This document shows positions 1-10,349 of a DNA stretch of 64,000 nt, in pieces; the stretch's first letter is position 1, and every line of letters starts with the position of its first letter. A model generated the notes under the pieces. It saw only the letters and a list, made by a program, of their open reading frames with translations, was not told the DNA's origin and did not search any database. Source of the DNA: Rhizobacter terrae (GTDB lineage: Bacteria > Pseudomonadota > Gammaproteobacteria > Burkholderiales > Burkholderiaceae_C). Both the position numbers and the translations under genes were made by a program. The stretch is taken from assembly GCF_003852895.1 (NCBI RefSeq), contig NZ_QUSW01000001.1:1364001-1428000 (forward strand), read 5' to 3'.

Positions 1-954
1 ATCTACTGGAAGGCGCGCGGCCTGCAGTCGCTGGCCCGCAACTCGCAGTCCGGCGACGCGATGCGCGACCAGTCGCGGCAGATGTTCGCCTCCATCGCCG
101 GACAGCTGAGCTTCTACGGCGCGCTGGCCTCCGAAGCCATCGGCCAGCCGTTTGCCCTGCCCGCCGCGCCGCAGCCGCTGACCGCGGAAGAGCGTGCAGC
201 CGCGACCGCCACGCCCGGCCTGGCCCGCGGCCTGCAGCTCGCGGCCCTGGGCCTGCGCGACGAAGGCCGCCGCGAGTGGAACTACACCCTGCGCGGCATG
301 AGCGACCGCCAGTTGCTGGCCGCTGCGCAAGTGGCCTGCGACGCGCAGGACTGGCAGCTGTGCATCAACACCAGCGAGCGCACCAAGGCCGAAATCGACG
401 TCGCGCAGCGCTACCCGACGCCCTACCGCGACGACATCGTGGCCCGCGCCAAGGAACTGGGCCTGGACCCGGCCTACGTGATGGGCCTGATCCGCCAGGA
501 GACGCGCTTCATGGCGACGCTGCGCTCGCACGTCGGTGCCTCGGGGCTGATGCAGCTCATGCCCGCGACCGCGAAATGGACGGCGCGCAAGTACGGCGTC
601 GAATACCGGCCTGAACTCATCAACGACCCCGGCACCAACCTGCGCCTGGGCACCGGCTACCTGCGCCACGTGCTCGATGCCTTCGAGGGCTCGCAGCCGC
701 TGGCCGCCGCGGCCTACAACGCCGGGCCCGGCCGCCCGCGCCGCTGGCGCGAAGGCCCGGTGCTCGACACCTCGGCCTGGGCGGAGAACATCCCCTTTCC
801 CGAGACGCGTGATTACGTGAAAAAGGTGATGTCCAACGCCACCATCTACGCTGCGCTGCTCAACGGCGAAGCCCCGGTGCTGCGCACGCGGCTGGGCCGG
901 GTGGTGGGCCCGCGCGACGCGAACGCGCCGGAACCCGAGAAAGACCTGCCTTGA
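1..954 (+). CDS. slt: Soluble lytic murein transglycosylase, C-terminal part (left-truncated by window)
   Basis: The reading frame is open from base 1, so the gene begins outside the window; the first internal Met is at 61. The protein cuts the beta-1,4 bond between MurNAc and GlcNAc in periplasmic peptidoglycan, releasing 1,6-anhydro-muropeptides. The C-terminal SLT domain is complete: an IRQETRF motif carries the catalytic Glu (codon 499-501), followed by the GASGLMQLMPATA block and the AAYNAGPGR block typical of Slt70-type enzymes. The region before it is helical and Ala/Leu-rich, like the superhelical U-domain of Slt70. The usual second residue of the ES motif is Ser; here it is Thr, a mild change. 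It ends 15 bp before the next gene, on the same strand. Confidence 0.93.
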   Translation: MYWKARGLQSLARNSQSGDAMRDQSRQMFASIAGQLSFYGALASEAIGQPFALPAAPQPLTAEERAAATATPGLARGLQLAALGLRDEGRREWNYTLRGMSDRQLLAAAQVACDAQDWQLCINTSERTKAEIDVAQRYPTPYRDDIVARAKELGLDPAYVMGLIRQETRFMATLRSHVGASGLMQLMPATAKWTARKYGVEYRPELINDPGTNLRLGTGYLRHVLDAFEGSQPLAAAAYNAGPGRPRRWREGPVLDTSAWAENIPFPETRDYVKKVMSNATIYAALLNGEAPVLRTRLGRVVGPRDANAPEPEKDLP

Positions 955-969
955 CCTGACCTCGATCAC

Positions 970-1926
970 ATGAACAACATCCTCGTCCTGGGCGGTACCG
1001 GTTTCGTGGGCAACAGCGTCTGCGACAAGCTCGTGACGCGCTCCGGCGGGGCGGGCGGGCGCATCGTGGTGCCCACGCGTTTCCCGGGACGGGTGGGCAG
1101 CCTGCAGGCGCTGCCGACGGTGGAGATCGTGCGCGCCGACGTGCACGACGACGCCACGCTGCGCCGGCTGCTGCGCGGCAAGGATGCGGTGATCCAGCTC
1201 ATCGCCATCTTGCATGGCCGGCCGGCCGAATTCCAGCGGGCGCACGTCGAGTTCCCGAAACGCCTGGCGGATGCCTGCGCGGCTTGTGGCGTGAAGCGGA
1301 TGATTCATGTGAGCGCCCTGGGCGCGGGCGAGAACTCGCCGGCCCTGTACCAACGCACCAAGGCCGCGGGCGAAGCGGCGCTGAAGCAGGCGCCGCTGGA
1401 CCTCACCATCGCGCGCCCCTCGGTCATCTTCGGCGAGCACGACCACTTCCTGAACCTGTTCGCCCGGCTGCAGCGCATCTTCCCGGTGATGCCGCTGGCC
1501 GGCGCGAACGCGAAGTTCCAACCAGTGTGGGTGGAGGACGTGGCGCAGCTGATCGTCCAGTCGCTGGACAACCGCACCACCATCGGCCAGACCATCGAAT
1601 GCACCGGGCCGCAGGTCTACACGCTGCGCCAGCTGGTCGCCATGGCGGGCCTGTGGTCGGGGCACCCGCGGCCCATCATCGGGCTGCCGCATGCCGTCGG
1701 CCGGCTGCAGGCCGCCCTGCTGGAACTGCTGCCCGGCGCGCCGCTCATGTCGCGTGACAACGTCGACGCGATGAAGATCGACAACGTGGCCAGCGGAACG
1801 CTGCCCGGCCTGACGAATTTCGGCATCCGTCCCCGGTCGGTGGACAGCGTGATGCCCGGCCTGCTGGCCGGCACCGATGGGCCCGCACGGCTCGACCCAT
1901 GGCGGACGCAGGCCGGGCGGCGCTGA
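970..1926 (+). CDS. NAD(P)-binding epimerase, complex I NDUFA9-like
   Basis: 318-residue atypical short-chain dehydrogenase. The N-terminus has the Rossmann motif GGTGFVG (residues 8-14), and the middle contains HVSALGAG and a YQRTKAAGE segment that supplies the Tyr-x3-Lys pair, as in the NDUFA9/YfcH-like family. Family members bind NAD(P)H; bacterial ones are of uncertain substrate and are often annotated as complex I NDUFA9 subunit family proteins without being part of a Nuo operon. The start was chosen because the Rossmann strand begins immediately after Met. No strong Shine-Dalgarno sequence is seen; the gene lies 15 bp after the transglycosylase and may be co-transcribed. Confidence 0.85.
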   Translation: MNNILVLGGTGFVGNSVCDKLVTRSGGAGGRIVVPTRFPGRVGSLQALPTVEIVRADVHDDATLRRLLRGKDAVIQLIAILHGRPAEFQRAHVEFPKRLADACAACGVKRMIHVSALGAGENSPALYQRTKAAGEAALKQAPLDLTIARPSVIFGEHDHFLNLFARLQRIFPVMPLAGANAKFQPVWVEDVAQLIVQSLDNRTTIGQTIECTGPQVYTLRQLVAMAGLWSGHPRPIIGLPHAVGRLQAALLELLPGAPLMSRDNVDAMKIDNVASGTLPGLTNFGIRPRSVDSVMPGLLAGTDGPARLDPWRTQAGRR

Positions 1927-2051
1927 TCTCCGCAGAGCGGGCGGATGCGCCATCGGCATGAAACCGATGAACATTCGTCATCCGCCAAGCCCCTCGCGCG
2001 ACCTAGCATGGCGGCTCTTTCCACAACACGACAAGACACCGAGGAACCACC

Positions 2052-2735
2052 ATGCAGCTCTACATCGGCAACAAGAATTATTCGTCCTGGTCGCTTCGCC
2101 CCTGGCTCCTGATGACGCAGTCGGGCATCCAGTTCGAGGAGATCAAGCTGCGCCTGTCCTTCACCGATGAGTCGGATTTCAAGAAGACGCTGGCCAAGAT
2201 CGCACCGTCCGGACGCGTGCCGGTGCTGGTCGACGAAGGCTTCGCGGTGTGGGACACGCTGGCCATCGCCGAATACCTGGCCGAGAAGTACCCGAGCAAG
2301 AACCTGTGGCCGGTGCAGCCCCTGGCCCGTGCCCGTGCGCGCAGCCTGTGTGCGGAGATGCATGCGGGCTTCGGCGCCTTGCGCAACCACTTCGGCATGA
2401 ACATCGAAGCACACCTGCCGGAGATCGGCCAACGCGTGCTGGCCGAGCAGCCCGACGCGGCTCGCGACTTCAAGCGCATCGTGCAGATGTGGGAGAAGCA
2501 GTTCGACGAACACGGCGGACCCTTCCTGTTCGGCAGCTTCTCCATCGCCGACGCCTACTACGCGCCGGTGTGCTCGCGCATTGCCACCTATGCGCTGCCG
2601 GTGCCACAGCGCATCGCCGCCTACGTGGACCGCATCCACGCCCTGCCGGCGATGCAGTCCTGGATCCGCGACGCGAAGGCAGAGCACGACTTCATTGCCG
2701 AGGACGAGCCCTACCGCACCTCCCGCGCGGGCTGA
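2052..2735 (+). CDS. Glutathione S-transferase family protein
   Basis: 227 residues, a normal length for a cytosolic GST. The N-terminal thioredoxin-like half opens with LYIGNKNYSSWSLRPW, in which the Ser residues are the likely glutathione-activating hydroxyls, and continues to the cis-Pro segment SGRVPVLVDEGFAVWDTLAIAE that binds the gamma-glutamyl moiety. The C-terminal half is all-helical. The N-terminal pattern resembles maleylacetoacetate-isomerase/YfcF-like GSTs, but the substrate cannot be read from sequence. A 125-bp spacer precedes it, and a GAGGAACC purine stretch lies just upstream of the ATG. A short hairpin and a direct repeat follow the stop codon before cca. Confidence 0.88.
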   Translation: MQLYIGNKNYSSWSLRPWLLMTQSGIQFEEIKLRLSFTDESDFKKTLAKIAPSGRVPVLVDEGFAVWDTLAIAEYLAEKYPSKNLWPVQPLARARARSLCAEMHAGFGALRNHFGMNIEAHLPEIGQRVLAEQPDAARDFKRIVQMWEKQFDEHGGPFLFGSFSIADAYYAPVCSRIATYALPVPQRIAAYVDRIHALPAMQSWIRDAKAEHDFIAEDEPYRTSRAG

Positions 2736-2741
2736 GGCGTG

Positions 2742-2780
2742 ACGTGCGACCATTCGCACGTTTCACCCTTCACGTTTCAC
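2742..2780 (+). repeat. Hairpin plus 10-bp direct repeat between GST and cca
   Basis: Perfect 8-bp stem (2742-2749 with 2754-2761, loop CCAT) followed by TTT. Overlapping its right arm, the 10-mer CACGTTTCAC occurs twice (2757-2766 and 2771-2780) separated by CCTT. The hairpin could act as a weak terminator or attenuator after the GST gene; the U-run is only three bases. The second repeat ends 5 bp before the cca start, covering its ribosome-binding region. Confidence 0.5.
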
Positions 2781-2785
2781 GCAAG

Positions 2786-4009
2786 ATGAAGAGCTTCGTC
2801 GTCGGCGGCGCAGTCCGCGATGAACTGCTGGGGCGGCCCGTGCACGACCACGACTGGGTGGTCGTGGGCGCGACGCCGCAGCAGATGATCGACCAGGGCT
2901 TCCTGCCCGTGGGCAAGGACTTTCCGGTCTTCCTGCATCCGCAGACGAAGGAGGAATACGCCCTGGCGCGCACCGAGCGCAAGACGGCGCCGGGCTACCA
3001 CGGCTTCGCGTTCCATGCGGACCCCGGCGTCACGCTGGAAGACGATCTCGCCCGGCGCGACCTCACCATCAATGCCATGGCGCGCGATGAGAACGGCGTG
3101 CTGGTGGACCCGCATGGCGGGCAGAAGGACCTCGAAGCGCGCGTGCTGCGCCACGTGTCGCCCGCCTTCGCCGAAGACCCGGTGCGCATCCTGCGGCTGG
3201 CACGCTTCGCGGCACGCTATGGCGACTTCAGCGTCGCGCCCGAAACGGTCGAGCTGATGAAGCAGATGGTGGCTGCCGGCGAAGTCGATGCGCTGGTGGC
3301 CGAGCGCGTGTGGCAGGAGGTGTCGCGCGGGCTGATGGAGAAGCATCCCTCGAAGATGTTCGAGGTGCTGCGCCAATGCGGCGCGCTCGCCCGGCTGCTG
3401 CCCGAGGTGGACCGCCTGTGGGGCGTGCCGCAGCCGCCGCAGCATCATCCCGAGGTGGACACCGGCGTGCACCTGATGATGGTGCTGGACATGAGCGCGA
3501 AGCTGGACGCGCCGCTGCCCGTGCGTTTCGCCTGCCTGGGCCACGACCTGGGCAAGGGCACCACCCCCGAGGACGTGCTACCGCGGCACATCAAGCACGA
3601 GGAACGCAGCGTGGACCTGGTGCTCGAGGTGTGCGAGCGCTGGAAGGTGCCGGTGGAATGCCGCGAGCTGGCCGAGGTGGTGGCGCGCGAGCACGGCAAC
3701 GTGCACCGCAGCGGCGAGCTGAACGCCGCGGCCATCATGCGGCTCATCGAGCGCTGCGATGCAATCCGCCGGCCGGCGCGCTTTTCGCAGATGCTGCTGG
3801 CCTGCGAATGCGATGCGCGCGGACGGCTGGGCATGGAGGACGATCCGTATCCACAGCGTCCGAGGCTGCAGAAGGCGCTGGACCTCGCGCTCGCGGTGGA
3901 CACGCGGACCATCTCCGCCGCAGCCACCCAGAAGGGATTGGCCGGCCCCGCGATCGGACAGGCGATCTACCAGGCTCGGGCCAAGGCCATCGCGGACGGG
4001 CTGGGCTGA
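2786..4009 (+). CDS. cca: Multifunctional CCA-adding enzyme (tRNA nucleotidyltransferase)
   Basis: 407-residue class II tRNA nucleotidyltransferase that builds or repairs the 3'-CCA end of tRNAs from CTP and ATP without a template. The head domain begins at the first residues with GGAVRDELLG and the metal-binding DHDW (DxD) motif, followed by VVVGATP; the RRDLTINAMA motif and the ERVWQE segment of the neck follow. The C-terminal half has an HD phosphohydrolase domain (HHPEVDTGVH and HDLGKG), as in E. coli Cca, which also has phosphatase and 2',3'-cyclic phosphodiesterase activity. The frame is open upstream, but the conserved N-terminus fixes the start at this ATG. It faces the convergent DUF2905 gene 3 bp away. 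Confidence 0.96.
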   Translation: MKSFVVGGAVRDELLGRPVHDHDWVVVGATPQQMIDQGFLPVGKDFPVFLHPQTKEEYALARTERKTAPGYHGFAFHADPGVTLEDDLARRDLTINAMARDENGVLVDPHGGQKDLEARVLRHVSPAFAEDPVRILRLARFAARYGDFSVAPETVELMKQMVAAGEVDALVAERVWQEVSRGLMEKHPSKMFEVLRQCGALARLLPEVDRLWGVPQPPQHHPEVDTGVHLMMVLDMSAKLDAPLPVRFACLGHDLGKGTTPEDVLPRHIKHEERSVDLVLEVCERWKVPVECRELAEVVAREHGNVHRSGELNAAAIMRLIERCDAIRRPARFSQMLLACECDARGRLGMEDDPYPQRPRLQKALDLALAVDTRTISAAATQKGLAGPAIGQAIYQARAKAIADGLG

Positions 4010-4012
4010 GGC

Positions 4013-4207
4013 CTACAACACCTTCGCCAGCAGCATCGCGAAGAAGCTCATCAGCACGCAGCTGCCGATGGGCAGGAACACCTCGCGGCCGAACAGCCGG
4101 AAGCGCAAGTCCAGCGGCAGACGGCCCAGCCCGATCTTCTCCAGCCAGGTGCGCAGCCCGCTGAAGATCAGCAAGGCCACGCACATGACGATGAGCCAGC
4201 GGATCAC
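4013..4207 (-). CDS. Small DUF2905-type membrane protein
   Basis: 64-residue protein with two hydrophobic helices (about residues 3-16 and 43-62) joined by a basic loop containing GLGRLPLDLRF and FLPIGS, the pattern of the DUF2905 family. Its function is unknown. It starts with GTG that overlaps the TGA stop of the upstream methyltransferase gene (GTGA, 4 bp), so translation is probably coupled. The frame is open further upstream, but only inside the methyltransferase gene, so the GTG is preferred. Confidence 0.75.
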   Translation of the reverse strand: MIRWLIVMCVALLIFSGLRTWLEKIGLGRLPLDLRFRLFGREVFLPIGSCVLMSFFAMLLAKVL

Positions 4208-5313
4208 AGCGTGTGCGTCCGGTCGCCGCTCGTGAAGCCGACGGGGTTGGTGGTGAACGCGGCGTCGCAGTTCCTTGCGAAGCCGATCACCTTGAACAGC
4301 TCGCCCATCTCGTGCTCGTTGAGCAGCTTCTGCGCGTTGGCGACGGCCGCCACGCCCTCGCCTTGCAGCATCTGCAGGATGCCGCAGTTCATCAGGAAGC
4401 GCGCCTGCGTGGCGTAGCCCAGCACGTCGAGGCCGGCATCCTGCGCGGCCATGGCGATGCCGGTGAAGTCGACGTGGGCGGTGATGTCCTTGTCGCCGAC
4501 ATCGGACAGCGGATCGGTGTCTGCCTTGTGGGCCCGGTGGCACATCAAGGTGCCGCCCGTGCGCTGGGCCAGGTAGTACTCGGCCTCGGGGAATCCGTAG
4601 TCGATGAAGAAGGCTGCACCGCGCTCCAGCCGCTCGGCCAGCGTGGCGATGTACGCCTTGGCCTGCGGATGGATCTCGGTGGTGGTGCCGGGCACGAACG
4701 GGCTGTCCACCGGCGGACGCAGGTCGGTGATCTGGTCGGCCCACGCGAAACGCTCGCCGTCCAGCGACACACCGCGCTCGAACCAGGTGCGGCCGTCGAA
4801 GTGAAGCAACTGCACCGGCATGGCGTCCAGCACCTCGTTGCCGATGACCACGCCGCTCATGCGCTCGGGCAGCGCATCGAGCCAGCGTACCTTCGACGCC
4901 AGCGCGCCCAGGGTCTGGCGCTGCTTCTCACGCAAGGTCCCTGACAAGTCGACGATGCTGTACTGCCGCACGCGGTCGCCCAGCGCCTGCAGCAGTTGCA
5001 GGGCCAAGGCCCCCGTGCCGGCGCCGAACTCGAACACCTCGTCGCTGGAGGAACCTACCAGCGCCTGCGCCACCTGCTGCGCCAACGCGCGGCCGAAGAA
5101 GGGCGACAACTGCGGCGCCGTCACGAAATCGCTGCCGGACGAGGGCAGGCTGCCGAACTGCCGGTCGCCACGCGAGTAGTAGCCCAGCCCCGGCGCGTAC
5201 AAGGCCATGGCCATGAAGCGGTCAAAGGGCAACCATCCGCCGTCCCGGACGATCGCGCGGCGAATCAGCGACGCGAGGGCGCCCGATACACTGGAGGGTT
5301 CCTTGGATTGCAT
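4204..5313 (-). CDS. SAM-dependent methyltransferase, MidA/NDUFAF7 family
   Basis: 369 residues. Conserved blocks: FMAMALYAPGLGYYSRG near the N-terminus, the SAM-binding loop VFEFGAGTGALA, IGNEVLDAMPVQ, and FFIDYGFPEAEYY. These match the MidA/NDUFAF7 (formerly DUF185) family; eukaryotic NDUFAF7 dimethylates an arginine of a complex I subunit. The bacterial substrate is not established. Start chosen at 5313, just before the divergent SDR gene whose ATG is at 5332: only 18 bp separate the two start codons, so the promoters must overlap the opposite coding regions or be very compact. The downstream DUF2905 gene is translationally coupled. Confidence 0.88.
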   Translation of the reverse strand: MQSKEPSSVSGALASLIRRAIVRDGGWLPFDRFMAMALYAPGLGYYSRGDRQFGSLPSSGSDFVTAPQLSPFFGRALAQQVAQALVGSSSDEVFEFGAGTGALALQLLQALGDRVRQYSIVDLSGTLREKQRQTLGALASKVRWLDALPERMSGVVIGNEVLDAMPVQLLHFDGRTWFERGVSLDGERFAWADQITDLRPPVDSPFVPGTTTEIHPQAKAYIATLAERLERGAAFFIDYGFPEAEYYLAQRTGGTLMCHRAHKADTDPLSDVGDKDITAHVDFTGIAMAAQDAGLDVLGYATQARFLMNCGILQMLQGEGVAAVANAQKLLNEHEMGELFKVIGFARNCDAAFTTNPVGFTSGDRTHTL

Positions 5314-5331
5314 CGCCGGATTGTAGAAACC

Positions 5332-6105
5332 ATGGCTTCCCGCCCCGTCATCCTCGTCACCGGCGCCGCCAGGCGGCTGGGGCGCGAGATCGCGCTGGAG
5401 CTGGCGGGCGGCTTCGACGTTGGCGTTCACTACCGCGGCTCGCGCGAGGAGGCGGAAGCCACGGCCGATGAGCTGCGCCGCAAAGGGACCCGCGCCGAGA
5501 CCTTCCAGGCCGATCTTTCCGACGAATCCGCCTGCCGCGCCCTGGTGCCCGCGGTCGTCCAGCGCTTCGGCCGCCTCGACGGCGTCGTCAACAACGCCTC
5601 CATCTTCGAATACGACAAGCCGGCCAGCTTCGGCTTCGAAACCATGGACCGCCACTGGCGCGCGAACGTCGCTCCAGCCGTGATCCTCTCCCAGGCGCTG
5701 CACGACCAGCTCGCCGGGGGCACGACCGGCTGCGTGGTGAACCTGATCGACCAGAAGCTCTGGAACCCCAACCCGGACTACTTCTCCTACACGCTCTCCA
5801 AGGCGGCCCTGCAATCCGCGACCGTCATGCTGGCCCAGGCCCTGGCGCCCAAGGTCCGCGTCTGCGGCGTGGCGCCAGGCATCACCCTGGTCTCCGGTCC
5901 CATGACCGAGGGCGAGTTCGCCCAGGCCCGCACGCTCACCCCGCTGCAGCGCTCGTCCACGCCGTCGGACATCGCCCGCGCGGTGCGTTTTCTCATCGAA
6001 TCCCCGGCCATCACCGGCACCACGCTGATGGTCGATGGCGGCCAGCACCTGCAGGCGCAATCGCGCGACGTGCTGTTCATCGCCAACCCTGCCAAGGAAC
6101 ACTGA
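5332..6105 (+). CDS. SDR oxidoreductase, pteridine reductase/FolM-like
   Basis: 257-residue classical short-chain dehydrogenase. Visible motifs: TGAARRLGREIA at the N-terminus, whose TGxxxRxG form is typical of NADPH-dependent pteridine reductases, then NNASIF, and the catalytic YFSYTLSKAAL (YxxxK). C-terminal GTTLMVDGGQHL completes the fold. The folB gene follows after 1 bp, which supports a role in reducing dihydropterin (dihydromonapterin or dihydrofolate) as for E. coli FolM. Assignment to FolM rather than another SDR is inference from the arginine motif and the neighbour. Confidence 0.82.
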   Translation: MASRPVILVTGAARRLGREIALELAGGFDVGVHYRGSREEAEATADELRRKGTRAETFQADLSDESACRALVPAVVQRFGRLDGVVNNASIFEYDKPASFGFETMDRHWRANVAPAVILSQALHDQLAGGTTGCVVNLIDQKLWNPNPDYFSYTLSKAALQSATVMLAQALAPKVRVCGVAPGITLVSGPMTEGEFAQARTLTPLQRSSTPSDIARAVRFLIESPAITGTTLMVDGGQHLQAQSRDVLFIANPAKEH

Positions 6106-6106
6106 C

Positions 6107-6520
6107 ATGCACAGCCTGCTGCACCACCCGAGCCTGATGGACTGCCGCCGGCTGTTCCTGCGCGACTACGAGGTCTGGATCAACATCGGCGTGCACGACT
6201 TCGAGAAGAAGGGCGAGCAACGGGTGCTGATCAACGTGGACCTGTACATCCCGCTGTCGCTGTCCACGCCCAAGGAAGACGACCTGGACGAGGTGGTGGA
6301 CTATGACTTCATCCGCCGCACCATCGCGATGCGCGTGAAGCAGGGGCACATCCACTTGCAGGAAACGCTGTGTGACGACATCCTCGCACTGATGCTGGCC
6401 CACCCGCGGGTCAGGGCAGCGCGTGTGTCCACCGAGAAGCCCGATGTGTACCCCGACTGCGAGGCAGTTGGCTGCGAAGTCTTCGGTATTTCGCAAACCT
6501 CGGCCGAAGCCAAGAAGTAA
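6107..6520 (+). CDS. folB: Dihydroneopterin aldolase
   Basis: 137-residue FolB-family protein. It converts 7,8-dihydroneopterin to 6-hydroxymethyl-7,8-dihydropterin and glycolaldehyde in folate synthesis. Sequence marks: [32 protein letters not shown] split over the first strand-helix unit, the VVDYDFIRR segment, and [20 protein letters not shown] near the end, where the Lys of the EKP block is catalytic in the family. The length fits (family about 120 residues plus a short N-terminal extension). It begins 1 bp after the SDR stop and is 14 bp upstream of ttcA, forming an SDR-folB-ttcA run. Confidence 0.9.
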   Translation: MHSLLHHPSLMDCRRLFLRDYEVWINIGVHDFEKKGEQRVLINVDLYIPLSLSTPKEDDLDEVVDYDFIRRTIAMRVKQGHIHLQETLCDDILALMLAHPRVRAARVSTEKPDVYPDCEAVGCEVFGISQTSAEAKK

Positions 6521-6534
6521 AGAAAGTTGAAGAC

Positions 6535-7440
6535 ATGAGTGCCGTACTCGACCAGGAAGACAAGCGCGCCGCGCACGAGATCAACAAGCTGTCCAAGCGG
6601 CTGCACCGCCTGGTCGGGCAGGCGGTCACTGACTTCAACATGATCGAGGACGGCGACAAGGTGATGGTGTGCGTGTCCGGCGGCAAGGACAGCTACACGC
6701 TGCTGGACATCCTCATCAACCTGCGCCAGCGCGCACCCATCAATTTCGACATCGTCGCGGTCAACCTGGACCAGAAGCAGCCGGGATTCCCCGAGCACGT
6801 GCTGCCGGAATATTTGAAGAGCCTGCACGTACCCTTCCATATCGAGAACCAGGACACCTACTCCATCGTCAAGCGACTCATTCCCGAGGGCAAGACGATG
6901 TGCAGCCTGTGCTCGCGCCTGCGCCGGGGCATCCTGTACCGGGTGGCAGGCGAGCTGGGTGCGACCAAGGTGGCCCTGGGGCACCACCGCGACGACATGA
7001 TCCAGACGCTGTTCATGAACATGTTCTTCGGCAGCCGCATGAAGGGCATGCCGCCCAAGCTCGTGAGTGACGATGGCAAGAACATCGTCATCCGCCCGCT
7101 GGCCTACGTGGCCGAGACCGACATCGAGCGCTGGGCAGCGCACCGGCAGTTCCCGATCATTCCGTGCACGCTGTGCGGCAGCCAGGCGAACCTGCAGCGG
7201 GTGCAGATCAAGAAGATGCTGCGCGAGTGGGACAAGCAGTTCCCCGGGCGCATCGACAACCTGTTCACCGCCATGGGCAACATCGTTCCCAGCCACATGA
7301 TGGACCGGAACCTGTACCCCTTCACCACGCTCAAAACCACTGGGGTGGTCAACCCCGAGGGAGACCGCGCGTTCGACGATGACGACGACTGCGGGCCCAC
7401 GCCGTCCAGCACGGCCATCAAGCTGCACCGCGACGACTGA
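6535..7440 (+). CDS. ttcA: tRNA 2-thiocytidine biosynthesis protein TtcA
   Basis: 301-residue PP-loop ATPase that thiolates C32 of certain tRNAs using an Fe-S cluster and an IscS-derived persulfide. Features: PP-loop [10 protein letters not shown] (about residues 46-55), the first CxxC in [11 protein letters not shown], the [17 protein letters not shown] block, and the second CxxC in IPCTLCGSQ. All are intact, so the enzyme should be functional. An acidic tail (DDDDD) ends the protein. A GAAAGTTGAAGAC leader precedes the ATG, with only a weak Shine-Dalgarno sequence. Confidence 0.95.
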   Translation: MSAVLDQEDKRAAHEINKLSKRLHRLVGQAVTDFNMIEDGDKVMVCVSGGKDSYTLLDILINLRQRAPINFDIVAVNLDQKQPGFPEHVLPEYLKSLHVPFHIENQDTYSIVKRLIPEGKTMCSLCSRLRRGILYRVAGELGATKVALGHHRDDMIQTLFMNMFFGSRMKGMPPKLVSDDGKNIVIRPLAYVAETDIERWAAHRQFPIIPCTLCGSQANLQRVQIKKMLREWDKQFPGRIDNLFTAMGNIVPSHMMDRNLYPFTTLKTTGVVNPEGDRAFDDDDDCGPTPSSTAIKLHRDD

Positions 7441-7479
7441 AAGCCTTCGTCCCGGCCGTCGAATGACAGGAGAGACATC

Positions 7480-8082
7480 ATGCAACGAGCCCTGAGTATC
7501 CTGATCACCGCCGCTGCGCTCACCGCCTGCAGCGGCCTGCGCGATCTGAGCAGCGACGTGTCCACGTTCAGCCAGTGGCCGGCCGACCGCAAGCCCAGCA
7601 CCTACACCTTCGAGCGGCTGCCCTCGCAGGAGCAGAACCCGCAGCAGATGCAGTTGCTCGAAGACGCCGCCCACCGCGCCATGGAAAGCGCCGGATTCCA
7701 GCTGGCCACCGACCCGAAGACGGCCGACGTGAGCGTGAACCTGGGCGCACGGGTGAGCCCGAACGAGCCCTCGCCTTTCGACAACCCCTTCTGGTGGCAC
7801 GGCGGTCTCTACACCCACCGCTTCTACGGCCGCCCGGGCTTCTACCGGCCCGGCTTCTACAGCGGCTTCGGCTACGAGCCGGCCAGCTATGAGCGCGAGG
7901 TGGCGATGCTGATCCGCGACCGCAAGTCGGGGCAGGCGCTGTATGAAGTGCGCGTGACGAACGACGGGTATTCGTCGTCGATCAACTCGCTGCTCGGCGC
8001 GATGTTCCAGGCCGGGCTGAAGGACTTCCCGGCCGGTGGACCGAATCCGCGCCGCGTGGTGACGCAGATCGGCGCGTCCTGA
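7480..8082 (+). CDS. DUF4136 family lipoprotein
   Basis: 200 residues. The N-terminus MQRALSILITAAALTAC is a lipoprotein signal peptide with lipobox LTAC, so the mature protein begins at Cys17. The body has the DUF4136 pattern: YTFERLP, a region aligning ADVSVNLGA, a Gly/Tyr/Arg/Phe-rich segment (residues about 112-131), and a C-terminal VAMLIRDRKSGQALYEVR strand region. Family function is unknown; members are outer-membrane-anchored periplasmic proteins. A good Shine-Dalgarno sequence (AGGAGA) lies about 6 bp before the ATG. It stands 39 bp after ttcA and converges with the following lipoprotein gene. Confidence 0.82.
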   Translation: MQRALSILITAAALTACSGLRDLSSDVSTFSQWPADRKPSTYTFERLPSQEQNPQQMQLLEDAAHRAMESAGFQLATDPKTADVSVNLGARVSPNEPSPFDNPFWWHGGLYTHRFYGRPGFYRPGFYSGFGYEPASYEREVAMLIRDRKSGQALYEVRVTNDGYSSSINSLLGAMFQAGLKDFPAGGPNPRRVVTQIGAS

Positions 8083-8103
8083 ACCGCACCTGAACCTGGC
8101 GAG

Positions 8104-8968
8104 TCAGCGCTGGCTCGCCAGCACCCTCGCGTCCTCCTCCCAGCCCTTGAAGCGCTTGACCGCGTGCGCGCGCTGCTCGGGCGTGGCGAGGTTGTGGACC
8201 TGCGCCGCGAACTCACAGTTGTATTGGATGAGCCGCTGCTGGTACGCACGGTAGGCCGGGCGCGGGGACTGGAGCATGTCCTTGTACAGGCCACGAACCA
8301 CGCCCTTCGCGTCATCCAGCGACGCCTGCTGCGCGCTGAGCCTGCGCATCGCATCCAGCGCCTCGTCCTGCCGCTTCTTGCGCTCCACGTACCAGCCCTG
8401 CGGGTCCAGCGGTGACTCGTCCGTGAGCTGCGCAATGCGCGCCTTCTGTGCATCGGTGACACGGCCATAGACCATGTCGACCCGCTCGGCCACCCGCTTG
8501 ATCTGCGCCTTGCGGCGATCGTCCGCGTCATCCTGCAGGAAGTCGCTGCGGTACTCCTTCAGGTTCTTCTCGTACTTGTGCTTCAGGTGCTCCAGCTGCT
8601 GCGGCGTGAGCGCGCGCACCGAGTCCGCCAGCGCGGGCAGCGCATGTTCGAAGGCAGTGTCCATGCGCTGCTGGATGGCCTCGGTCCACTGGCAGATCTG
8701 CGCACCGGTGAGAGGTTCGGCCACCTCCGCCTGGGCCTTGGCCAGCAGGGCCGCGTAGTCCGGCAGCTGGGTGGCGCGGTGCCAGCGGAACCACTCGCCG
8801 ATCGCCTCGCGTGCCTTCACCTCTTGCGCATCGTCGAAGTCGATGTACCGGTCCAGCCACCAGAAGGCCAGCTGCGGGCCCTGGTTGTAGCCGAAGCGCA
8901 CGGCGGTGCAGGCGGCCAGGACCAGGGTCAGGGCGCCGATAATCGCGATTCTGACTAAGGACTTTTTC

Positions 8969-8970
<2 letters not shown>
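8104..8970 (-). CDS. DUF6279-like lipoprotein
   Basis: 288 residues. Signal peptide MKKSLVRIAIIGALTLVLAAC with lipobox LAAC, then the FGYNQGPQLAFWWLDRYIDFDDAQ segment that marks this family of betaproteobacterial lipoproteins. The rest is charged and helical, with several Arg/Lys/Glu-rich amphipathic stretches (for example YEKNLKEYRSDF). The role is unknown. Its ATG shares the tetranucleotide CATG (8968-8971) with the divergent glmU ATG, so the two start codons overlap by 2 bp on opposite strands. Two in-frame upstream Met codons exist inside glmU, but the lipoprotein signal favours this one. No clear Shine-Dalgarno sequence precedes it. Confidence 0.8.
8957..8961 (+). promoter_or_regulatory. 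Ribosome binding site that fixes the glmU start
   Basis: AAGGA lies 7 bp before the ATG at 8969. It supports the short GlmU N-terminus (MALDIVIMAAG) over an upstream in-frame Met at 8906, and it lies inside the signal-peptide codons of the divergent lipoprotein gene. Confidence 0.7.
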
Positions 8971-10345
<1,375 letters not shown>

Positions 10346-10349
10346 TTCG

